Notes under the pieces: model-generated
What the model was told of the DNA's origin: nothing
What the model saw: the letters and a program-made list of their open reading frames with translations, nothing else
The model's database searches: none
Part shown: piece by piece, positions 37,801 to 46,046 of the stretch
How positions within the stretch are numbered: the stretch's first letter is position 1
How the letters are laid out: each line of letters opens with the position of its first letter
Source: Leptospira johnsonii
GTDB lineage: Bacteria > Spirochaetota > Leptospiria > Leptospirales > Leptospiraceae
Reading direction: 5' to 3'
Length of the DNA: 64,000 nt
Assembly (NCBI RefSeq): GCF_003112675.1
Contig: NZ_BFAY01000007.1
Location: 1 to 64,000 of the forward strand
Program-made: the position numbers and the translations under genes

Positions 37801-39230
37801 AAGCAAGGTTCCAAACCTTCTATAGATTCGCTAACGAGGCGATCATATTCTTAGATCCAAGAACGGAAGATATCTTAGATACCAATCCTGCTTTTTTGAG
37901 AGTATTCGGTTTTAATCAGAAAGATCTGCACTCTGTTTCTCCCATATCCTTATTCGCTCCTGATTCCTGGGCAACACTACATGCAAGAATACGCTCTTTC
38001 GAAAGTTCCGAAAACCTGGAATTGAGAGCGATACGCTCGAACGGCCAGGTATTCTCAGCTATCGGAAGTGTACATTTTTATACGGAAAGAGAATCATATG
38101 TAGCTGCCATCAGTCTTTTGGATACTTCTGCCATCCAAGAAGTAGAAGAATTAAAAGTGATCAACGATGAGATCTCTGTCCGGAACAGATTGATAGAGAT
38201 GCAAAAAAATGAGCTTCAGGAAACATTAGAAAACCTTAAAAAAGCTCAGGCACAGCTCATCCAATCCGAAAAAATGGCAGCTCTCGGACAGTTGATCGCA
38301 GGAGTAGCTCATGAGATCAATAATCCTATCGGTGCAGTACAAGCCTCCAACCAAAACCTACAAGAATGTCTTATCCGTTTCCAAACCATTCTACCGGATG
38401 TACAAAACGTATTAACTGGAATGAATGCAGAACAAGTAGAATCGTTCCGCCAATTCTTAAGTATGGTTCGGCAGCCGAAAGATCAATTGGCAGGAATGGA
38501 AGAAAGAAACGCTAAAAAGAATATAGTGTCTCAATTACAAGAATTGAATATTCCAACACCTTATGCCATTGCGGATGCTCTGACCGATATGGGATTCAGG
38601 GAATTGCCTAAGATCGCACTTCCTTTCTTAATTTGCGAAAGAGCAAACGTTCTCCTGGAATATTCCACTTTGGAAGCATTCTTCTTCTCTAATACGAATA
38701 CGATACAGATCGCAGTGGACCGCGTTTCTAAGATCTTATACGCTTTAAAAAACTTCTCTCATTTCGATACAACTTCGGAAAAGATCCCGGCTTCTATCAC
38801 GGAAAATATAGAAACGGTTCTCACAATCTACCAAAACCAACTCAAAAAAGGGATCCAGGTCTCCAAGGAATACGAGAGTATTCCAAAAATATTATGTTAT
38901 CCAGACGATCTGATCCACGTATGGACAAATTTGATCTACAATTCCCTACAAGCAATGGAGTTCAGAGGAGCAATCAAGATCAAGGTTTACCAAAAGGCTG
39001 ACTCCGTCTGCGTGGAGATCACTGATAATGGACCAGGGATCCCTGAAAATATTTTAGATAAAATTTTCCAACCGTTCTTCACCACCAAACTTCCGGGAGA
39101 AGGAAGCGGCTTAGGACTGGATATTGTAAAAAAGATCGTGGAAAAACACGAAGGAAAGATAGAAGTAGAAACAAGACCCGGATCCACAATGTTCCGGATC
39201 ATTCTTCCATTTTTAGAAGTTAAAGTTTAA
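34818..39230 (+). CDS. Soluble seven-PAS, GAF sensor histidine kinase
   Basis: A 1,470-residue cytoplasmic kinase with no membrane segments. Order: coiled coil (15-40); PAS 43-157, 170-287, 300-417 and 427-541; GAF 556-722; PAS 733-852, 863-984 and 993-1102; coiled coil 1105-1150; HisKA with H1165 in AHEINNP; an insertion of about 110 residues before the second DHp helix ([13 protein letters not shown]); HATPase with [10 protein letters not shown] (N box), DNGPGIP (G1) and GEGSGLGL (G2). Several PAS modules have the PAC ending GIHIDITE. Translation must start at GTG, since an in-frame stop lies two codons upstream. Its stop overlaps the convergent MCP stop by 11 bases. It probably integrates several redox or small-molecule cues. 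Confidence 0.93.
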   Translation: MDPKNTKQNGKDLQTELEAASQRISELEKELEKLSRSESDNRLLRSLIDYSPSAITIVNSDTGIFEVVNSTAEILFGYTREEFLRLGPAEISPEFQPDGKTSRASAYEKITLALRGETPVFKWNHCDKNKQVIPCEIHLVKIPGSTNLVRGNIIDLRKELAAEELLKSREEQLDLVIKSADLGFWDWNIPNGIIIPNEKCAEILGFTLEEFKTTSEFWRSRIHPDDRTLIVDGLKEHMEGRSELFETDFRMLCKDGSWKWIRSRGKVWERDKDGTPVRALGIHIDITEKKETEKILEEKERTLDLAVQGANLGIWDYNIVTNEHHVDENWLKMLGYRIGEIIPTYEFWNDSLHPEDRDKTNSAWQSYAKGELPAYSTAFRLRCKDGSYKWILTRGKITDKDPEGNPIRMIGIHIDISEQKQIEDELRETKLFLDRAQKTAKIGSWEYDIPSGKMTASEGLYQILETNDRMLVPTFDYIHPNDREKVEEHFKRSVTEGISAEIEYRSITPSGKEKFLLNRTDFINDSDGKVLKLLGTIQDISDEVKRKKEEEYKRSIESLTSSISTELINQPILEIEEAIAYTVGKIVKTFKMSRGNLVLYDLDKLIRTLVYEFIDPKSNNQNPSWPTESPVDPNNFLTKKILDGKIFLLNQEDFPESDIKNKLNSLQIQFLIAVPLTLEGRVVGALGMNSEVPLNETDLKLEEFEIANLKAIGETLSNAIERKRKHSELIAERDLLSEIMKTSVAAITVLNPEGEILYANPSAEKVLGLNLDQIQKRKYNAPEWKATSIDGGEWTLNDQPFVRVLTSGQPVYDIRHAIEDDFGNKKFLSINGAPIKDASGKIKNLVFLILDITESLLAERALKLSEERLRLALNASKMGTWSWNLKDRTAHWSSDAASVFGMDLQDLDKDSSVFMDLAHPDDKIKIRKAVRNSFSGKENVINLEYRFFHPDGTIHWLEVKGQVYRNSKKVPGRMAGIIADITDRKKSEEKLKASEARFQTFYRFANEAIIFLDPRTEDILDTNPAFLRVFGFNQKDLHSVSPISLFAPDSWATLHARIRSFESSENLELRAIRSNGQVFSAIGSVHFYTERESYVAAISLLDTSAIQEVEELKVINDEISVRNRLIEMQKNELQETLENLKKAQAQLIQSEKMAALGQLIAGVAHEINNPIGAVQASNQNLQECLIRFQTILPDVQNVLTGMNAEQVESFRQFLSMVRQPKDQLAGMEERNAKKNIVSQLQELNIPTPYAIADALTDMGFRELPKIALPFLICERANVLLEYSTLEAFFFSNTNTIQIAVDRVSKILYALKNFSHFDTTSEKIPASITENIETVLTIYQNQLKKGIQVSKEYESIPKILCYPDDLIHVWTNLIYNSLQAMEFRGAIKIKVYQKADSVCVEITDNGPGIPENILDKIFQPFFTTKLPGEGSGLGLDIVKKIVEKHEGKIEVETRPGSTMFRIILPFLEVKV

Positions 39231-40463
39231 ACTTATCCACAGATTTGAGAAGTCCTTCGGATTGCTGGTGCATCTCACCAGAGTAAGAAGTGAGGTCATC
39301 CGCTCCGGAGGCTACTTCCTGAGTTCCTTCCGAGATACTTACGATCGTTTTAGTAATCTCGTCGGTTGCACGTTTCTGTTCTTGGACTGCTTCTTCTATT
39401 TGTAAACTGAAACTCATGAGGAAATTCGCTGATTGATGGATGTCTTGTGTATTCTTCTCTTGGGTTCTTACTGATTCCAATACCTTCTTCGCAGATAATC
39501 CAAAGGAATCAACGGAGGTCCTTAACTTACGAAGTATATCACTTGCTTCTTTTACTTTAGTGTTTCCGTTATGAACCGCATTGTTTGTCGAATCCACAAG
39601 CTCGCCGATCTCTTGTACGGAAGAAGAAGTTTGAGACGCAAGTTTACCTATCTCTTCTGCAACTACAGCAAATCCCTTACCAGCTTCTCCGGCTCTTGCT
39701 GCTTCTATCGCTGCGTTCAATGCGAGAAGATTTGTCTTTTCAGAAATCTCAGTGATGATAGATAAGATCTCATTGATACGACTCGCACTTTCTCCAATCT
39801 CATCCATTGCTTGGTTCGTCGCACCCATCGCATTCTCCCCTGTCACCGCTCTCTCCTGGGATTCGGATGCCACCTGGGATAATGTCTGCATCTCATTATT
39901 GATAGTACCAATCTGTTCTCTAAGTAAAACCACGTTGGTATCTATCTCCTTCATATTCTCGATCGCTTTTTCCATCGATCTACGAACATTCTCTGCGGAG
40001 GCTGCAAGTTCTTCCACAGCTGCAGAAGATTCCTCTGCCGCAGAAGCCTGGGCCTGAGCAACATCCGAGAAGTTACGACTGGACTCCGCCATTTGATCAG
40101 AAGTACTGTTCAGTTTTGTAGAAGAAGTTTTGATATCCTGGATGATCTTAGAAAGATTCACTTTCATCATATCCATGGACTTGAGTAGTTTACCTATCTC
40201 ATCTTCTCTTGCGATCTCTATATGGGAAGTCAGATCTCCATCCGCAATCTTCTCAGAAAAACCGATCGCTTCTAATAATCCTGTGGTGATGAGTTTATTG
40301 AAGATCAAGTTTAGAATGATCAGTATGACTACCATGATCACCAGAGAGGACAAAATCGTCTGAAGGATCACTCCTCTCATATCCGACCAGAAGATGGAAT
40401 CAGGAATTGAAACTTCTACTGCCCAAGGTTTATCATAATTTCCTAATAAAAAAGGAAAGAAAT
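39220..40463 (-). repeat. Direct repeat, MCP C-terminal module copy 2
   Basis: Second copy of the 1,244-base block at 30821-32064, 8,399 bases away in the same orientation. Its left edge is the MCP stop codon, which lies inside the last codons of the convergent multi-PAS kinase gene. Confidence 0.9.
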
Positions 40464-41286
40464 ATCTAGTATGGCCGGAACCCTTGATTTGAAAATCCTC
40501 ACCCTTTAGGCTTAGTTCTTTTACTTGGGCACGGATATTTTCTTCAGGGATTGCTTTTCCCACCAAGGAAGGATCTCCTCCATTTGCCGCATAGAGTCCG
40601 TCAGGTGAAACCAGAGCCAGATAACCTTCTCCCCTAAAAGGCCGAATAGGGCCCAATAGTTCCTGTAAGTTTTCCATGGCGATATCTGTTCCGACAGTTC
40701 CTACGAACTTTCCGTTTCGTAGGATCGGCTTTACCATAGAAACCATTAGCACATCTTTTCCGCTTACGGAATATACGTAAGGATCTGAGATAAAATCTTT
40801 CTGGGTCTTTTTAGGGACACGATAGTAAAAGCTGATCGTATCATCCACATCGTAAGATTCAGCGAATGTGATCTTTAGTTCTCCAGTTGCCCTATTCCAA
40901 TATGGAACAAATCTTCCCGTGGCATCGTGGTAAGGAGTATTTTTATATCTGGCATCCTGTCCGTCAAAAGCGTTGGGCTCATACAACACCCAGGTCCCGA
41001 AAAAATGATTATCTGTTTCGGCTAATCTCTTGAGCGAGACCACCATCTCTTCTCTAGTCGGATGAGAAGTTTCCAACATAAATTGAAAACCCCTCAAAGA
41101 TCCCAAAACTGAATTTAGAAAATTTGAAATTTCATATTCGTAACGTTTACCCGCCATGGTAGATCCTGAATCCACCTGGGACTTTAAACTGAAATAAGAG
41201 GAAAATGAATTAATACCGGCGAGAACAAATGAGCCGGTTAAAAGTACGATCGCTAAGTAGAGTGAAATTCTATATCTGATACTCAT
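39220..41286 (-). CDS. Methyl-accepting chemotaxis protein with Cache sensor (copy 2)
   Basis: A 688-residue chemoreceptor with the same layout as the one at 30821: TM1 (8-30), Cache sensor (35-300), TM2, HAMP and signalling hairpin. The sensor half is homologous but clearly diverged ([35 protein letters not shown]), while residues 275-688 appear identical to copy 1. It starts 24 bases after the Cache histidine kinase on the same strand, so it is probably the last gene of a receiver-kinase-MCP operon. Different sensors joined to one output module suggest different ligands feeding the same array. Confidence 0.95.
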   Translation of the reverse strand: MSIRYRISLYLAIVLLTGSFVLAGINSFSSYFSLKSQVDSGSTMAGKRYEYEISNFLNSVLGSLRGFQFMLETSHPTREEMVVSLKRLAETDNHFFGTWVLYEPNAFDGQDARYKNTPYHDATGRFVPYWNRATGELKITFAESYDVDDTISFYYRVPKKTQKDFISDPYVYSVSGKDVLMVSMVKPILRNGKFVGTVGTDIAMENLQELLGPIRPFRGEGYLALVSPDGLYAANGGDPSLVGKAIPEENIRAQVKELSLKGEDFQIKGSGHTRYFFPFLLGNYDKPWAVEVSIPDSIFWSDMRGVILQTILSSLVIMVVILIILNLIFNKLITTGLLEAIGFSEKIADGDLTSHIEIAREDEIGKLLKSMDMMKVNLSKIIQDIKTSSTKLNSTSDQMAESSRNFSDVAQAQASAAEESSAAVEELAASAENVRRSMEKAIENMKEIDTNVVLLREQIGTINNEMQTLSQVASESQERAVTGENAMGATNQAMDEIGESASRINEILSIITEISEKTNLLALNAAIEAARAGEAGKGFAVVAEEIGKLASQTSSSVQEIGELVDSTNNAVHNGNTKVKEASDILRKLRTSVDSFGLSAKKVLESVRTQEKNTQDIHQSANFLMSFSLQIEEAVQEQKRATDEITKTIVSISEGTQEVASGADDLTSYSGEMHQQSEGLLKSVDKFKL

Positions 41287-41310
41287 TGAAAAAGCCTGAA
41301 AAATTATATT

Positions 41311-43560
41311 TTATTCTGATTTGGGAAAGGAAAAACGAAAGATGGTGCAGCCGGGCTCACTTTCCCAATCCCAACTGCCTCCGTATTTTTTAGAAATGGA
41401 AGCGGCAACTGCAAGTCCTATCCCTGCTCCTTCTCCCTCCGACTTTCCGGAAGATAGAACCTCTCCCACTTTTTCTCTGATACTTTTAGGAATACCGGAA
41501 CCGCTATCTTCCACTTCGCAGATAATCTTGGATTCTGCATCATAGATACTTACTTTAAGTTTTCCTTCTCCGGACATTGCTTGGTACGCGTTGTCCACAA
41601 CTTGAGTCCAAAGCCGCACCATGTCTTCCGGGATACATCTCATAGTTGCTTCCGAGATATAATTTCTTTCTACCGTGACTCTGTTCCCACCGGCACCTTC
41701 GTATACTCCAAGCACAACTTCCATTGTGTCCGAGATCTTGACCCATCTTTCTTTATCTTCCTTTGCGATCCCTGAATAGGTTTCCAACGCCGATACAATT
41801 TTATACATTCTATCCGTAGATCTATGGATTACTTCTTCCGAGATCTCCAATCCTCGGATTGCCATCAAAAATTCTGAAATACGGTCCCATTCGGAACATC
41901 TACATAATTGAAGAATAAAGTCCGGACAATCGGCAAATCCCAATTCAGCGACAACTGCAGCCTTATCACTCGCTTCCTCTATCTCTTCCTGTTTTAATAA
42001 TGCCTCTATGGAATGCCTGGTCTCTCTGAATTTTTTCCCGATCTGTTCTTTATGATTTTCTAATGTTCTTTTTAAGGTGATATTGAAAAATTCCCTTTCC
42101 GGCTCGCTCGCTTGGCTCAAATATTCGAAAAGAAAAGGAAGAAGTGCAGTAACTCTTTTTACGTAAAAGGAAATATTCTCCCTAGATGCTCCGATTGCCC
42201 CCAGCGGATTATTGATCTGATGGCTGACAGCTCCGGAGATCCTACCGATCGCCGCCAATCTTTCGTTTCTAAGCAGGGTTTCCTGAGCTGTTTTTAATTC
42301 GCCCAATGCCTCTTCTAATTCTTCTTTTTGGAGACGGATGATCTCGTTACGAGAATAGATCTCTGCGGATTCTCTTAGGATCTTTTCGGACCGTATCTGT
42401 TGGTCTATAGCAGCCAGTAACTTCTCCTTCATATTCTCCAATGTTATAAAAAGATGATGGATCTCGTCATGGAAGTTTCTAGTAGGGATCTGAGCGGAAT
42501 AATTCCCGGCGCCTAAAGAATCTGCAAAAGTAGTAGCAGATGACAAACCTTCCGAGACATACTTGCAAAAGAATCTATCCAGAAAATACAAACAGACTGG
42601 CAAGAGTGCAAATGTGATAAGCAAACATCTTAGAATGATCGGACCTAGATCATTCCACAGAACGGAATCCGGAACATACACTTCTATGGCCCAGTTCTTT
42701 CCGTAAGTCCCCATACCGAATGGGAATATGTAGGAATTCCCACCTTCTACTAAATAAGCAAACGGTTGTCCGGAAGATAAGGATTTTTGGATGGAATCTT
42801 TTACTTCAGGAGTTCCCGCATTCTTTCCTTGAAGGATCCCTTTGGCCCCATGGACAGCATATTTTCCGCCCGGGGAGATCAACGCCAAATGTCCGGCCCC
42901 GAACGGCCTTTTGGAAAACAATTCCTCTTCTAGATCGGAAAGTTTTAGATCTAAGCCGACAATCCCAATAAATCTTCCTTGTCGGATGATCGGTCGGATC
43001 AAGGAGATCATATAAACATTCACTCCTTCTAATGGATAAAAATAAGGCTCTCCGACAAAATCGCTTAACGTTGCCTTTGGGATCTGATAATAGTTCCCGC
43101 TTTCGTCCGTATTATCGTAATATACACTTTCTTCTAAACTAATCTCATTCGGATTTTTGATACTTCTGTGAAAGTACGGAACAAATCTACCACTGGAGTT
43201 GGAACCCTTACGTCCTATAAAAGAAGAATCCTTTCCGTCAAAAAGATTGGGTTCAAAGACAGCTCCTGCTCCTAAAAATTTCTTATCATTCTGAAAAAGA
43301 TCTACTAGGTCTTTCTCAACCGAAGCGCGAGAAGGTCGGGAATGCTCCCAACGACTTTTTGCCTCTCCAACTTTGGTAATTGCTTCCGAAAAAATTTTAC
43401 GTACTTCGAAGGAAGCTCCTTCTGCTTTTGCGAACGCAGCTTCCTGAGAAGAAACTTTGGCGTCGTAATATGCAGCTGCTGCCACCAACAGAGTTAGCAG
43501 AACCGAGAATGTAAATAGAACAATGGCGCAATAAAGAGAAAAGCGCGTTCGAAGGCTCAT
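41311..43560 (-). CDS. Membrane Cache-domain sensor histidine kinase with HQ H-box
   Basis: A 749-residue kinase. It has TM1 (10-32), a Cache sensor (40-302) clearly related to that of the two neighbouring MCPs (VFEPNLFDGKD, GRFVPYF, VGLDLKLSDLEEEL), TM2 (306-327), a HAMP-like linker (330-385) and a coiled coil (385-435). The H-box is S446-H447-Q448-INNP, where the usual residue after His is Glu. An insertion of about 110 residues lies before the second DHp helix (RMYKIVSALETYS). The ATPase has VVDNAYQAM, EDSGSGIP and GEGAGIGL. GGGGGG lies before the ATG. A receiver gene ends 14 bases upstream; an MCP follows. Confidence 0.92.
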   Translation of the reverse strand: MSLRTRFSLYCAIVLFTFSVLLTLLVAAAAYYDAKVSSQEAAFAKAEGASFEVRKIFSEAITKVGEAKSRWEHSRPSRASVEKDLVDLFQNDKKFLGAGAVFEPNLFDGKDSSFIGRKGSNSSGRFVPYFHRSIKNPNEISLEESVYYDNTDESGNYYQIPKATLSDFVGEPYFYPLEGVNVYMISLIRPIIRQGRFIGIVGLDLKLSDLEEELFSKRPFGAGHLALISPGGKYAVHGAKGILQGKNAGTPEVKDSIQKSLSSGQPFAYLVEGGNSYIFPFGMGTYGKNWAIEVYVPDSVLWNDLGPIILRCLLITFALLPVCLYFLDRFFCKYVSEGLSSATTFADSLGAGNYSAQIPTRNFHDEIHHLFITLENMKEKLLAAIDQQIRSEKILRESAEIYSRNEIIRLQKEELEEALGELKTAQETLLRNERLAAIGRISGAVSHQINNPLGAIGASRENISFYVKRVTALLPFLFEYLSQASEPEREFFNITLKRTLENHKEQIGKKFRETRHSIEALLKQEEIEEASDKAAVVAELGFADCPDFILQLCRCSEWDRISEFLMAIRGLEISEEVIHRSTDRMYKIVSALETYSGIAKEDKERWVKISDTMEVVLGVYEGAGGNRVTVERNYISEATMRCIPEDMVRLWTQVVDNAYQAMSGEGKLKVSIYDAESKIICEVEDSGSGIPKSIREKVGEVLSSGKSEGEGAGIGLAVAASISKKYGGSWDWESEPGCTIFRFSFPKSE

Positions 43561-43574
43561 TATTGCCCCCCTAT

Positions 43575-43961
43575 TTATTTAAGGGCTGAGGTGATAGTGG
43601 TTACTAATTCTTTTTCGTCCCAAGGCTTTTTCAAGTAACTGTATAAATTGATCTCTTTCTTTAAAGCTTCCACAGAAGCAATGTCGGCATGACCGGTGAT
43701 GATGATCTTTTGGATCTCCGGATATCTTTGGTGAACGATCCTCAAAAATTCGTCTCCCTTGATATTGGGCATCAGCCAGTCGGAAATTACGATCAGGATC
43801 TTAACTCCTTCTGTCACCAATTCTTCAATGATCTGCATCGCTTCGGACGCATCTAGAGCTGTCTCATAACGATAAGTATCTCCCAAATGTCTTTTGACTT
43901 GGGATTTCATACTCATCAAAATGAGCGCTTCATCATCAACAAAAAGAATCGCTTTCTCCAC
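43575..43961 (-). CDS. Stand-alone response regulator receiver
   Basis: A 128-residue CheY-like receiver with no output domain. It has the acidic pair D9/D10, phosphorylation site D61 in SDWLMPNIKGDEF, conserved Thr in IITGHA and Lys in LKKPW. It is closest in pattern to the receiver of the REC-EAL protein encoded upstream. It probably takes phosphate from the Cache kinase encoded 14 bases downstream. GGGGGAG precedes the ATG. Confidence 0.93.
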   Translation of the reverse strand: MEKAILFVDDEALILMSMKSQVKRHLGDTYRYETALDASEAMQIIEELVTEGVKILIVISDWLMPNIKGDEFLRIVHQRYPEIQKIIITGHADIASVEALKKEINLYSYLKKPWDEKELVTTITSALK

Positions 43962-44004
43962 CGCTCCCCCGGTACCAACGTATAAATTAGACGAACAAAA
44001 ACAT

Positions 44005-44029
44005 AAAAACCCCGGCTCAAAATCCGGAG
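44005..44029 (-). terminator. Terminator between the REC-EAL gene and the receiver gene
   Basis: On the minus strand CTCCGG (44024-44029) pairs with CCGGGG (44010-44015) with one G-U, an eight-base loop, then TTTTTATGTTTTT. It suggests the receiver-kinase-MCP unit is transcribed separately from REC-EAL. Confidence 0.7.
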
Positions 44030-44135
44030 CAAAACAAGGATACTTACTCTATAAATTATGATTGCAACTCATTTTCGACTTTATCTTTCGAAAGAATGAA
44101 TTACAAGGTGGTACGGAAAAAATAGACCAAAGTAC

Positions 44136-45857
44136 CTATTCAATAATTTTTATCGAAACCGGGGTTATGTCGGGAGAAGGCTGCATAATCAGATACCCTT
44201 GCGAATATTCTATGCCCAGAGATCGTACAACTTTCAATTCTTCCGGAGTAGAGACGAATTCAGCGACTACTTTCGCACCGATCCTGTGAGCAAGTTCCGT
44301 AATGGCAGAAGTTAAAATGAATGCGGTCCGATTTCTTTCCAAGGATTGGATGAATTTTCCATCTATCTTGATGAAGTCCGGTTGGATCTCCAATAATCTG
44401 GAAAAATTGGAATGCTCCACTCCGAAATCGTCGATTGCAATTTTTGCTCCTAATTCTTTCAGTTCTGAGATCACCTTCAGACGTTCAGGATTTCCATGAA
44501 AACTTGCGGTCTCTAAAATTTCAAAAGTCACTCTGGATGGATTGATGCCGTAATGTTCCATTCTAGACGCAGCCCATTTCGGAAAACTTGGACTCTCTAA
44601 TTCTGTCTCGGAAAGATTAATGGAGAATGAATAAGGAGAATCTGAAAATTTACGAAGCGCTTTTTCAAAAAGGATAGGACTGATCCTTCTCAAAAGCCCT
44701 GTGGATTTCGCCAGATACAAAAAGCTCGCTGGTGCGTAGACTTTCCCGTCTTCCACAATGCGAGCGAGGCATTCGAATTTTTCCACCTTACCGGTTTGGT
44801 TATCCATGATCCCTTGGAAATAAGGCACTACATTGCCAGAATGGATTGCCTGGTTCAGTCTTTTTCCCAGATCCATATTGATCTTGTACAGATCCTGGTC
44901 GTCCATCTTCTCAGAATAGCTATAGATCCCTGATTCTGAATCAAATTCAGGTTCTTGGCTTGCTTTGACAAGGGCGAGTCTTGCCTTATAATACAGCTCT
45001 TTTTTTCCACTTGCGGTAGCTATGGTTGCATTGATCCGAAAAGAGATCCCGGAAGCTGTAAAATAATCGGATCGGAGAAGTATCCTAAATGCGATCAGGT
45101 GCGGTAGGAACTCCTCTTCCTGCACTTTGGAAAGTATCGCTACCTCGTCTTCGTATACGTGGTAAATTTCTCCGTAGTTCCCGAGGATAGATTTCATAGA
45201 GTCCAGGAACTTCTTCATCAAATCCTTATAAAGAGAAACTCCGAAATCCCTTGTGGTCAAGGAAGTGGATTCTATACGGATCAATGCGAGAAGAGAATCT
45301 TCCTTTTCTTCCGCTGCTAGATCCAATCTTCTTCTCAAGGATTCCAAATTGGGAAGTCCTGAGTCTCTATTAAAGAGGAGAGCCTCTTCTAATTTTTTGT
45401 TCAATTCGGAAAGGGAAATATCCGACTCATAAGAACGGACTGCTTCCTTTACGGTCATGAGTAGATCGTTCGAGTCCCAAGGTTTGGAAAGATATCTATA
45501 TAAGTTTGCCTTGTTCAAAGCGTTTCCCACAGACTCCGCGCTCGCCTGTCCTGTGAGCATGATCTTTCTGGTATTAGGATTTGTTTCTTGGATCCGGATC
45601 AGGAACTCGTCTCCTCTGATCCCTGGCATAACCTGGTCGCTTAATATCACAGGTATATGAATTCCAGCTTGGTTACACTCTTCCACTATTTGGAGGGCAA
45701 GTTCTGCACTGTCTGCGGCTTCTATTTGGTAGGCCTTTCCGAAGGCAGATTTAAGCTGCTCCTTCAATCCTCTTAGAATGATCAGTTCGTCGTCGACGCA
45801 TAAAATCACCGATCTTTTAGGTGATTCATCTGATGATCCGTTTTCTTTGTTTTGCAC
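44136..45857 (-). CDS. REC - degenerate GGDEF - EAL c-di-GMP phosphodiesterase
   Basis: A 573-residue response regulator. The receiver (15-140) has phospho-site D74 in SDQVMPGIRGDEF. A degenerate GGDEF region spans about 161-316, where the signature is replaced by VYEDEVAI, so cyclase activity is not expected. The EAL domain (325-570) keeps the catalytic set: E362-C-L-A-R, SINLSE, FEILET, IDDFG, IKIDGKF, VAEFV and QGYLI. It should hydrolyse c-di-GMP to pGpG under control of phosphorylation. It is divergent from the cyclase-peroxidase gene across 189 bases and followed by a terminator. Confidence 0.93.
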   Translation of the reverse strand: MQNKENGSSDESPKRSVILCVDDELIILRGLKEQLKSAFGKAYQIEAADSAELALQIVEECNQAGIHIPVILSDQVMPGIRGDEFLIRIQETNPNTRKIMLTGQASAESVGNALNKANLYRYLSKPWDSNDLLMTVKEAVRSYESDISLSELNKKLEEALLFNRDSGLPNLESLRRRLDLAAEEKEDSLLALIRIESTSLTTRDFGVSLYKDLMKKFLDSMKSILGNYGEIYHVYEDEVAILSKVQEEEFLPHLIAFRILLRSDYFTASGISFRINATIATASGKKELYYKARLALVKASQEPEFDSESGIYSYSEKMDDQDLYKINMDLGKRLNQAIHSGNVVPYFQGIMDNQTGKVEKFECLARIVEDGKVYAPASFLYLAKSTGLLRRISPILFEKALRKFSDSPYSFSINLSETELESPSFPKWAASRMEHYGINPSRVTFEILETASFHGNPERLKVISELKELGAKIAIDDFGVEHSNFSRLLEIQPDFIKIDGKFIQSLERNRTAFILTSAITELAHRIGAKVVAEFVSTPEELKVVRSLGIEYSQGYLIMQPSPDITPVSIKIIE

Positions 45858-45907
45858 GATTGGATACTCGGAGAACTTGGGATTAGACGCGGAAAAAAAG
45901 AATTTCC

Positions 45908-45917
45908 GGTCCGGACC
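45908..45917. promoter_or_regulatory. Palindrome in the EAL/cyclase divergent promoter region
   Basis: GGTCCGGACC is a perfect ten-base palindrome, 51 bases from the REC-EAL start and 130 from the cyclase start. It could be an operator shared by the two second-messenger genes; a chance occurrence is possible. Confidence 0.25.
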
Positions 45918-46046
45918 TAAGAATATTTTTATTCCTGATGAATGTATAGATCTGTCTGAGTATTAGTCTTCCAGTATTTATCATGTAAAAATAAAAATGA
46001 ACAAAGATTAAGATCCAACACTGATCGCCAAAGTCGATCTCCAAAT

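Noticed and set aside
30821..40463. Mobile element or composite transposon as source of the MCP repeat
   Set aside because: No transposase, terminal inverted repeats or target duplications were seen; the repeat edges coincide with gene structure, favouring homologous conversion.
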